From: Pomphorhynchus laevis
Lineage: Eukaryota; Acanthocephala; Palaeacanthocephala; Echinorhynchida; Pomphorhynchidae
Direction of reading: 5' to 3'
Length of the DNA stretch: 64,000 nucleotides
Assembly (NCBI GenBank): GCA_012934845.2
Contig: WNNJ02002024.1
Location: forward strand, 1 to 64,000
Shown: in pieces, positions 55,270-64,000 of the stretch
Numbering within the stretch: position 1 is the first letter of the stretch
Layout of the letters: the number at the start of each line of letters is the position of its first letter
Notes under the pieces: model-generated
The model's input: only the letters and a program-made list of their open reading frames with translations
What the model was told of the DNA's origin: nothing
Databases searched by the model: none
Position numbers and translations under genes: made by a program

Positions 55270-57530
55270 GCGCACGCTTACATGATCACAACAAAACAAA
55301 AATGTAAATCATGTGTCGATAAGGTGTGAACGGAGGAGGTGCTTGAATGTGATAAAGGAGGGAGCGCAGCGGATGTCGAGAGAGAGTTGATTCTAGGCGA
55401 GTGAGGCGGCGACGAGGAAGGATTGGAGACCATAGTTGTTGGAGTAATTTGGATGACAATTACTAAATGACGGGAATGCAGCGATAGCGAGGTGAGGCGA
55501 GTGTCGTCTAAGAAAGGAAGGTTGATGAACGATGGGGAGCCGACAGCGATGAGTCGAAAAGTCACGAGAAGAAGGCGGAGTTTGATGCGGATGTGGATGG
55601 TGGGCCAGGAGAGTTGAGTAAGATATGTGGATGTGTGGTCGAAGCGACGAAGACGAAAGAGCACTCGAATGGCGGAGGTAATCATGCGTTGTAGGGGTGG
55701 GATGATGGATTTTAAAGAATTGGCGAAAAGGCTAAGGCAGTAATCGATTTTAGGAAAGAGAAGCAATGAAAGAAGAGACATACAAGAACGGAAGTCGATA
55801 GGGGGTGAATACGGCGAATGTCACGGAGAATTAAGTTAGATGAGCGGACCTTGTCACGGACGAAGGGTTTAAGGGAAAGGTGATCATCGAAATGGAAGCC
55901 TAAGAAAGTGAGATTGTGTACTATGAGGATGATCGATGAGGCAAAAAATACAGTGGGATGAGATATGTTTGGTTCACGGGGGGAGGATCCACATTATTTA
56001 AGACTTGTCGGGGTTAAGAATGATATGGAGATTGGAGAGACGTTCGTAGATAAAAGAAAGACAGTTGGAGGTAGAAATGGCGATATCGTGTATGCGATGT
56101 GCGGGTGCATGAGCATAGATGAGGATGTCATCGGCGTATTGCATGACGTTCAAGGAGAAAGGTTTGATAAACGGAGAGAGATCGCCAAGCAGAAGAGAGA
56201 AAAGCAGGGGACCTAAGACTGAACCTTGTGGGACCCCGCAAAAGATATGGATGGGACGGGAGGATGATAAATAAGAACAGAGGCGAAAGGAACGGTCGGA
56301 TAGATATGTGGCAAACCCTGCTACGGAGGAAGAAGAAAAGCCGTAATCATAACGAAGGCGAGAAAGGAGGACGGAGTGGTCGACAATGCCGAAGGCGGAG
56401 GGAGGTCGAGGAAGATGATAACACTATATAGAGCCTTGTCTCGAGAATGAGTAAGTCGTTGTAAACTTCCATGCAGGTGATTTTTGTGGAGTGATTAGCG
56501 CGGAAAGCGGATTGGAAAGGAGGGTACAGATTGAATGAGGAGATATAAGCGTTGATATGTATTAAGATGAGGCGTTCTAAGAGCTTGGAAAGAGTAGGGA
56601 GTAGTGAAATAGGGCGATAGCTAGAAGGAAGGGAGGGGTCGAGCGATTGTTTCTTTAGGAGGGGACGAACGATTGCGGATTTCCAGTGTGGGTAGGCAGG
56701 GAATCGGCAGGTGAGGTTTTGCTGGGCAATGACATGAGAACAGATGAGACTTCGGAAGGTGAGACAGGGAGACGATGAAAAAGTTTCGGGAGGATGAGGC
56801 TAGCCGGGGCAGAGTGGGATAGGATGGAGACCGGGGTGTGAGAGAGCAACGTGGATACTTTGGTCTGGGGAAATGACGAATAATCATGGGGATTGATGTT
56901 GCATGACGGAGAGGAGCGAGCAAGGATTGAATTAAAAGTATGCCATAGAGTCTTAGAGTTGAATAAAGTGATGATTTTATGCTGACAGAAAGAGTCATTT
57001 GGTACGTAGTAGGTGGAGGTGAGACCGTTGATGAGCAAGATATGTATCACGGAAAGACGGAGTGATCGCGCGAAAATCACGTCTGAGGGAGCGGTGATAG
57101 ACTCGAAAAGCATGACGGAATTGACGCTTTGAGAGTAGGCATTGGATGTTAAACCATGGTGCACGGTGCAAGCGACGGTGTGGGTGATGCTTGAAACCAA
57201 GGCGAAATAAATTTACTATATGCAAATCCTTTCGAGTGGAGACTCTGCGTCGCACAACCTGAAAATTTCGGATTATAAGATTTTCTTCACCATTCATTCG
57301 ACGCTCGGCCATCTCACGTTTGGCAGTAAACAACTGTTTTCTGTCCTCTGGAGATAAATCTTTCAAAAGACGAATACTCAAACCTCTTAGAAGATGACTG
57401 TTTCGTAGTATAAGTGAACTCATTACGGTGGAGGCAAGAACAACTTTGAGTAAACGAGGTCGACTATCTGATTCTTTTTACCAAGGCGAAATAAATTTAC
57501 TACACGCAAATCCTTTCAAAGTGTGGCAGA
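55270..57530 (-). mobile_element. L2/CR1-group LINE copy C, RT part and ORF1 end
   Basis: Minus strand: end of an RRM-like ORF1 (LLRGLSIRLLKDLSPEDRKQ, LIIRNFQVVRRR), joined at about 57235 straight to the post-endonuclease linker (FKHHPHRRLHRAPWFNIQ, RQFRHAFRVYHRSLRRDF), with no endonuclease between. RT traces follow (SPADSLPT, PRLASS region) and a 167-codon C-terminal frame (55278-55781: KIDYCLSLFANSLKSIIPPL, RRFDHTSTYLTQLSW). Composition is richer in G+C than copies A and D, indicating a distinct subfamily. The joint carries a repeated segment of about 45 bp (57196-57240 and 57480-57525). Confidence 0.75.
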
Positions 57531-58380
57531 GCAGTTTTGCAAAACACATGAGAGGATTGATTTAACTGCATTGGTATCATGCTGAATACGTAAGTCATTG
57601 TTAACGGCAGATGACTTGATGAGGTTTGCAATAAGCACACAGTGAGCCCTATCAGTGTCCGCAAAGGGTTAGAATTAGAAGGAACTCCCTCACTATTAGG
57701 AGCGGTATTCCTTGACTAAGATGGCGAGATATAAGTCAGCTGTAAATTTGGGTGGTGCGACGTAGGAACTGACATCAACTGAGCTAAATTTACAAGGGAC
57801 CCAAGACCACACAAATTATCTGAGGATGACATAGAAATGCAATGAGGGGTAGAAATGTAAGGTGATTTACCAGATACGACCAAAGAAATACTGGGTTGCA
57901 AATGGTCAATGGCAGTAACATCAGAAGATTGAACTGATTGATTGGGCAAAATTGAAGGATGTATAGTAATACATGTAGAAGAGATTGGAGATTTGGCATT
58001 TTTAGAGGCAATCGAATGCGGAAGAATTGGTCCTCGAGATTGAAACTTATTACAAGACGAAGAGGAATGTGTGGACATCGCTGCATTACCAGATATTTTC
58101 AATAGATTTGTCTTGAGACTCTCTATTTCACTCTTCATCGTATTTATCATCTTAGCAGAACAGTAACCACAGTAGAATTCGTTGTTTGCAAGGCAAGATG
58201 CCTAGGATTCTGAAGTCCAAATACTTACCCACGTGTGACAGTCATTGTTTGAGCAAAGGCCTTGTTGTTCAGATCCATTGGAAACATCTCTAACATCAGT
58301 GTTGGACGCGACATGGTTGGAAACTTGTGACTTGTTTTTTCCGACCCATTTGTATATGGTCGTTTGATTCATGAACGTCG
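57531..58380 (-). mobile_element. LINE copy C ORF1, N-terminal part
   Basis: Minus strand: a start near 58373 (MNQTTIYKWVGKNKSQVSNH), Zn-finger residues LCSNNDCHTW and FYCGYCSAKM, then the helical MINTMKSEIESLKTNLLKIS (58150 on) and a Ser/Pro-rich stretch to 57716. This is the Zn-finger plus coiled-coil plus RRM type of ORF1, which binds element RNA. At least one stop in the finger region. Confidence 0.65.
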
Positions 58381-58429
58381 GTCGTAAATCGGTCCGTCCC
58401 GTATCGGTTTCTTGTTGCTCAGTGATTTG

Positions 58430-58486
58430 ATCTGAAAGCTTGACGATCTGAAAGCTGGACGATCTGGAAGCTGAACGATCTGAAAG
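58430..58486. repeat. 16-bp tandem repeat at LINE copy C 5' end
   Basis: GATCTGAAAGCTTGAC repeated 3.5 times (starts 58430, 58446, 58462, 58478) with one- or two-base variants. It lies just upstream of ORF1 of copy C, where tandem promoter-like monomers are known in some LINEs. Confidence 0.8.
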
Positions 58487-58489
58487 TAT

Positions 58490-59330
58490 ATGTTAATTAC
58501 TTCTCAAACTTTTTTAAGGTCAATTGTATAATGCAATGGTATGATGAGTATTTTTTATATCTTCGTAGTTAATAGTATCGTTTCTATACGCTCAGTTGAT
58601 TTATGAACCAAGCATGATTTTACACATACGTGTTACATCATCATTTAAGATTTTATATGTAGACGTTTCCATCATAAGCTTCTAAAATAACCTTAATTGC
58701 AATATAAAAATTCCAAGCACCATATAATTCGAATTAAAAATGCTTAATTCGAAGTATATCCACATTATATTTTTATGAGCAATTAAACATTATATTTTTA
58801 TGATCGATTACCATTGATTTTATATAAAGTATCTCTATGCATACTTTATTCTACATGCCAAATTAAAAATGAACAGTTTATGCGAAATCATACCAAAAAT
58901 GAAACATTTTTATTCTATAAACCATTATTGACTTCTGAACCAAACTGTTAAAAAGTTAGTTTAAATCTCTAAGGCAGTGCTTTGCTATTATTTGCATATC
59001 TTTTTAATTGTAATCAATAACAGATATTTTATTAGAACCAGGTCAATGTCAAGATTTATTTCACCACAATAAATTTGTGATACAAAATCTTTTGAAATTA
59101 ATATACCAAAAGTTATTTATAAATTGTAATTCAATGTATTTATAAGTGTTCTAGTAAATTACACCAAATGCGCCACTACTCTTATCTATTCAATTCAGAA
59201 AAAATTTTGTTGATTAAATCTACTTACAATAAATAGCATACAATAAAATTACATACAATTCACGAACCTTCGAAATACACTTGCGTGAAAATACAAATCG
59301 CGTTATAGCGATTTAATCGCGTTACAACGA
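58490..59330. other. AT-rich spacer between head-to-head LINEs
   Basis: No gene or repeat recognised. It separates copy C (minus) from copy E (plus). Confidence 0.5.
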
Positions 59331-59406
59331 TTTCAACGATTTTTACAACGATTAATACGAATTTCAACAATTGCAATAATTTCGATACTTTTAATATACG
59401 ACTAAT

Positions 59407-60478
59407 ATGGGCAAAAAGAAGCGTGTGCAGTCATCAGTAGAAGTCTTGAACTATGAATCATATCAAGTACAGTGTTCCAAACCAGGATGTGATATTTGGA
59501 CATCAGTAACCGGTACAACTAATAAACTTATCGATCTCAAGATGAAAACATTCCTATGCGGCTACTGTGCGTCAGCTGAACTGGACTCACTTCGTGCCTT
59601 GATTCAAAAGCTCAAAACAGCCAAGCCTGCACACATAAAAATTCTTCCAATAAAGATACACCTATCTCGCCAATACAACATAATAATGACGGTAATGATA
59701 CTAGGCAGCAATCAACTCTATGCATTGATGACAATGATATTTTATTGTCTAACATTTTTGAGTCGTCGTCGGTAATTAATCAGTGTAAATTGAATGATAT
59801 GGGAAATTGTGCAGAAGATAAAACCGACGAGGGAAATTGTGTAGAAGAAATTCTACCGAGGACACCTAAAGATAACCAGCTTTTACAATTTCCGGTGGAT
59901 GTTTCAGCATCAGTTGTCAAGCGGTATCGATAGGACTCGAACCAGATTCCAGTGCTCAAAGTGGAGATGACATTGTATCTAGGTCATTTATAGAGAAGAG
60001 CATCGAGCTAAATTGTACAGATAATAGTAGTAATAATCGATACACCTCCCTAGACAAACCCATTAAAGTGAACTATCGTAATACAAATGTCCATTTAGAT
60101 GAGTCCCGAAAGCGACCGTTGATTCCACGAGATAGAGCTATAATAATGGCCAATATTGTTAAGTCGTCAGCGATAAACAATCAACATAGGTTGAATGATG
60201 ACCTCGATAAAGTTAGGTCCATATTGGGACGTGTATTATCTGATTGTGATTCGCAATTTATAACATCTTTGAAAGTAGTCTCCCTCTTTCGCATAGACAA
60301 ATCTGATGATACAAATGCGAAACCTCGCTTATTAAAAATAATATTCAGTGACAAAGAGTACGTTAATGTTTTTTTAAGAAAATCTTATAGACTTAGTGGT
60401 ACTGGCATCAGATTACTTAGAGACTTAGACCCGTCAGATAGAGAAAAGTTAAAGCTGGCTAAGATTGAGCTTCATTAA
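59407..60478 (+). pseudogene. LINE copy E ORF1 (Zn finger, coiled coil, RRM)
   Basis: Starts MGKKKRVQSSVEVLNYESYQ, with four Cys in QCSKPGCDIW and FLCGYCASAE (residues about 24-59), a helix LDSLRALIQKLK, then after frame breaks an RRM-like end: PRLLKIIFSDKEYVNVFLRK, GIRLLRDLDPSDREKLKLAK. It binds element RNA. The frame breaks near 59770 and 59933; a TAA at about 60476 interrupts the last helix, which continues in frame with SGERNLRIQNFQVVRRRP. Confidence 0.7.
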
Positions 60479-60549
60479 AGACTCAACAGTGGGGAGCGAA
60501 ATCTCAGGATTCAAAATTTTCAAGTAGTGCGACGCCGCCCTCGTGTGTT

Positions 60550-61566
60550 TTGGACAATGTTACCCTCACACGACAAAATTTCACATGCATTCGACCTCTC
60601 GAGCTGCGTCGCACCTATCAAAGGAATAACGAAAGTCCATATGTAACCAATATACCAGATATTTATTGTGAAAAATTTATAAATGTGTTATATTCTAATG
60701 TTCAAAGTATCCTCCCAAAAATGATAGAGGTTTCGCTACTTGCTGAAGAGAGTAATGCTATTATCCTGGCAATCAGTGAATCTTGGTTGAATTCTAACAT
60801 TGAGGACTCAGAAATTGCAATTCCCGGTTACAGCTCATACCGTTGTGATCGTATTAATGTCAGAGGTGGCGGTGTAGTCATATACGCCCGAGATAGTATT
60901 ACATCCAGTGTCCTATATCACGATAATGAGGAGATTAGTTACCAATCCCTATGGTGTCGTTTCGAAAGCCCTGATTCCTCTGTTGTCATTGGACTTATGT
61001 ACAGAAGTCCTATGTCATCCACCAAACGCCTCCGGAAAGATTTAGAACGGTTTACCTCTTACGAAAACTTAATCTTACTTGGGGACTTTAATATGCCTCG
61101 TATAGACTGGTCTACTTATTCCCGTTTGAGCGGCTGTGATTGGGAATCTTCTGAACTACTCGATTTATTAAACGAGCTGAATTACTTTCAGTACGTAAAT
61201 CAAGACACTCGTTTCAGAGGCTCTTCTAGACGTCTATTAGATTTATGTTTGTCTAACCATGATCTACAGATAAATATTGACTACATACAAGCTATAGGGA
61301 ATAGTGACAATTGCAGTATGTTAATTCGCTTTCCGTTCGTTCTGTCTTCCATAAACACTTGTCGCATAGAGCTTAATGTTTTCAAGGCCGATTATAGCGC
61401 AATCGGTAGGCACCTTGATCGCGTTGTTTGGCTTGACCCATTTGTGGTCGGATTGGAATGTGCATGGAGGTTTTTTCGAGATACTCTTGCTTCTCTTCTA
61501 GACAGATATGCGCCTTTACGTGCTTCACGCTCCCGTAAATACAATAAGCCGTGGTTTGACGTATAG
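60550..61566 (+). pseudogene. LINE copy E ORF2, APE-type endonuclease
   Basis: A 338-codon open stretch. Endonuclease boxes in order: LYSNVQSI (about residue 47), ILAISESWL, GGGVVIYARD, VIGLMYRSP, LLGDFNMPRIDW, RRLLDLCLSN and AIGNSDNCSML. The last box is normally SDH; here the His is Asn, which would kill the nuclease. It ends RKYNKPWFDV at a TAG, after which homologous sequence continues (LLKECKILYRRYRQFKGEYQ). Confidence 0.8.
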
Positions 61567-61794
61567 TTAGGAAATCTTCTTAAGGAATGTAAGATCCTTT
61601 ATCGTCGATATCGTCAATTTAAAGGAGAATATCAATTATATCGAAACGCAAGAAACAGATTTACGGCACTTAAAAGATCTAAGAAACTCTACTTTGAGAA
61701 ATCACTCGTTCATAATATCAAGTATGAGCCAAGTTTATTTTTCAAATATTGTGCATCCAAAAATCGATCGAGATGCAAATGTTTCCTGTAACGT

Positions 61795-62916
61795 GTGAAA
61801 AATAAAGTAGTTGTCTACGATTATATGGTCGCTAATACATTTGTAGAGACATTCTTTCCTAGAATAGATGAATCAGTTACTGTACACGGCACCCTTTATC
61901 AGAATAATAAATCATCTAACTTGACGTCACATATTTCTATCGCTCATGTATATGAGCAACTTCGACGATCAAAACGGTGTCATTCTGCTGGTCCTGACAG
62001 ATTGCCATCCATCCTACTTAGAGAATTAGCATTCCGCATTTGCGGTCCACTACATCGAATATTCATATTTTCCTTATGCAAATCAAAGATTCCCCTCGAC
62101 TGGCTAAAATCGATAGTTTGCCCTGTATATAAAAAGGTGATAGGTCATGCGCCAGCAATTTTATACCAGTTAGTTTGACATGTATTTGCTGTAAGGTACT
62201 AGAGCGTTTGATTTTGTTTCACAACAACCGCAATGTTTCGATAAATAACCTTTTACATCCTGCGCAACATGGATTCCGTTCGAGTAGATCAACATGTTCA
62301 AATCTTCTAATTGCTAGAGATGATTGATCCAGTGCTTTTGATGCATGTGTCGACATCGACGTGGTATTCGTGGACTTCTCGCGTGCTTTCGATACAATCA
62401 ATCATAATATACTTATTGGCAAACTTATAGGACTTCACTTTGATTCTGTAATTGTTAATTGGATTCGTGCGTATTTATTAGATAGAACTGCGGCAGTCAG
62501 AGTAAGTGAGACTTTGTCAGATTGGACTTCTATATGTAGTGGTGTACCACAAGGATCGATTTTAGGACCAATTTTATTAAATATATATTAACGAACTCCC
62601 ATCATTACTGCTGTCAAAAACGTTGTTGTACGCCGATGATCTTAAGGTCTATCGCTGTGTTGTTAATTACCTTAACCGACAAATGTTACAGTCTGATCTC
62701 GATACATTGACGTATTGGTCAGCTGAGAACTGTTTAAGTATTAATGTGACAAAATGTGCATACATGCACATAGGGAATAAGTTTTCGACAACCAGCTACT
62801 CAATTAACTTACAACCAATTCCTATGGTTCGTCAATATAGAGACTTGGGCGTCGTCGTTTCGGATGATCTAGGCACTAGGAAAAATACGGAGCAAATATG
62901 TGCTAGAGCAACTTGA
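61795..62916 (+). pseudogene. LINE copy E ORF2, reverse transcriptase
   Basis: Three open pieces in different frames: 61795-62178 (HSAGPDRLPSILLREL, SIVCPVYKK), 62361-62591 (VFVDFSRAFDTINHNILIGK, motif A; CSGVPQGSILGPIL, motif B) and 62623-62916 (LYADDLKVYRCV, motif C; YRDLGVVVSDDL). Order and spacing are as in CR1-like RTs. Interrupted by frame changes near 62170 and 62590. Confidence 0.8.
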
Positions 62917-63415
62917 ATTTCCGGTATGATTTCCAGATGTTTTAGTAAATTAGAAATTGAGTCATTTAAACTTTTATTCACTACTCTCTGTTCAAGTGTT
63001 CTTAATTATTGTTCTCCATCATCATACCCAGTTAAAAATCGGAAGAGTTTCGTATTGAACAGGTATTGCGACGTTCTTCTAAACGGGTAGCGGGCCTTCA
63101 TAACCTTACTTATAAGGAACGGTTAAGTCACCCTAATATGCCTTCGTTATCTTCACTTTGAGCAATAAATGACCTGGTTGTAGTGTGGCGGGCGATGGGC
63201 AATCCTGAGAATCCCATTAGAAATCTATTTAGTGTGCGAAATGACTCAGGATTACGTGGTCGTCCATTTATGTTACAACGTAAACATTGGTGTAAAAAAA
63301 GAAGCATTAATTTTGCCGTGCGTGTCATTCCAGCTTGGAACAGTTTACCGGCGGAAGTGGTCAAGCAGACGTGGATTTGTATCTACTTTGAAGTAAATTG
63401 TGAAGGTGTCTATTG
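62917..63415 (+). pseudogene. LINE copy E ORF2, C-terminal domain
   Basis: Traces of the usual tail: RSSKRVAGLHNLTYKERLSH, then VVWRAMGNPENPIRNLF, LRGRPFMLQRK and INFAVRVIPAWNSLPAEVVK, which match the LINE block 'R..FF..RV...WN.LP..VV'. Broken by stops and shifts. Confidence 0.65.
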
Positions 63416-63469
63416 AGCTACGCTCGCTGGCAATCTTTTTTAATACTATTTTTTTCAAAATCATATACT

Positions 63470-64000
63470 TTTTTACAATAAATCAAATATCTCAAATGAC
63501 AGAGTTTATAATCAAAAGCTAATAATAATTATTACAAGCAAACATTGGCTATCTCTTCTGTTGATCGAAAATGATCGTGAAAAGTTTTCCATATGTAGAG
63601 CGTAGCGCTCTTAAACAGGCAGATGCAGCACGAGCTAAGGCATATGAAATTTTCTCTCTTATATTTTTTATTATTTGAGGATATGGGAGTTCGCGTTTTG
63701 AGCTTAATTTTGAGGCTATTTGCTTCATTATCCAATTAGATTCTTGACTTGATCCTCCTGAAAGTGAAAAAATTAACGGAATTAAATGCGCCTGTTCTAA
63801 ACTCGAAATTCGCTCTCCATACTTCGATATTTTCCGTTTTTCATGGTATTCAAAGTCAGCCTTACACTCAGTTCGGGAGTTAGAGGGAGCATGCACATTA
63901 AATATCGCGACATCCAAAAATGTCCGCTCAAACCGGCTTCCGAATAGTCCACTACATACAACATCCAGACAGGCTTCTTTCGATACGCTTGTGCTATTGT
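63470..64000 (-). mobile_element. Second RLE-family retroelement, C-terminal part, runs off the window
   Basis: Minus strand from the window edge: FERTFLDVAIFN with NAPSNSRTE-like text, YHEKRKISKYGERISSLEQA, IFSLSGGSSQES and KISYALARAASACLRALRST. This parallels FERTFIDVNVF, SKYAERISIVEH, IFSTSGGIGKYAM and GFALARAVSASLRCPRST in the 33.9-36.2 kb element. It is therefore the nuclease end of a second, diverged copy; RT and start lie beyond base 64000. The downstream region has AATAAA-like sites (minus, about 63480). Confidence 0.75.

Larger units (their letters stand above)
59340..63450 (+). mobile_element. CR1-like LINE copy E, nearly full length
   Basis: Has a 5' leader, ORF1, ORF2 with endonuclease, RT and C-terminal domain, so it is the most complete LINE here. 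The 5' leader contains AACGATTT-type repeats (59300-59370). Both ORFs are interrupted several times (ORF1 after about 59774 and 59933; ORF2 at 61564, 61790 and near 62170 among others). Different subfamily from A-D, with motif wording nearer CR1 (FADD-type box LYADDLKVYR). Confidence 0.8.

Overview
The window is a piece of a very AT-rich animal (invertebrate) nuclear genome. It holds two host genes in a sea of transposable elements. The animal origin rests on a spliced HSPA12-type gene with GT-AG introns, a proteasome alpha-3 gene, CR1/L2-group LINEs and Penelope-like elements (PLEs). Two 46-nt introns beside multi-kilobase introns recall flatworms and some other compact-intron invertebrates, but I cannot fix the lineage from sequence alone.

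Layout. 1-7000: non-coding AT-rich DNA with two decayed coding scraps, four to five copies of a foldback (MITE-like) family and an isolated hairpin. 7032-32957 (+): one HSPA12 (Hsp70-like) gene of eight exons, 886 codons, with all three ATPase signatures intact although spread over 26 kb. Intron 1 carries PLE pieces, two overlapping L2-like LINE pieces and a 114-bp hairpin with a hammerhead ribozyme core. Intron 4 carries two foldback elements. The 12.3-kb intron 6 carries a 15-bp minisatellite, tandem PLE terminal units, a Ty3/gypsy fossil and a nearly whole PLE. That PLE has its GIY-YIG endonuclease upstream of the reverse transcriptase, the permuted order described for Naiad-type elements.

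33851-36341: a retroelement with one open 791-codon frame (reverse transcriptase, Zn knuckle, restriction-like endonuclease), a poly(A) end and a 14-bp direct repeat on both sides; it is probably young. 36.4-43.1 kb: a 16-bp tandem array and a scrambled cluster of PLE pieces. 45064-45849 (-): a diverged, intronless proteasome alpha-3 gene. 46.0-47.4 kb: repeat fragments. 48.3-63.5 kb: a LINE graveyard with at least five CR1/L2-group copies on both strands, plus a repeat with hammerhead-like motifs at 52.99-53.59 kb. At the right edge a second copy of the restriction-like-endonuclease family enters on the minus strand.

The most interesting signals are the hammerhead ribozyme core inside a LINE, the pseudoknot-forming module conserved at the 3' ends of the permuted PLEs together with their head-to-tail terminal units, and the intact element with its target-site duplication next to the host gene. 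Coordinates of decayed repeats are approximate (tens of bases); the exon junctions were placed by splice sites, reading phase and match to the remembered human HSPA12A protein.
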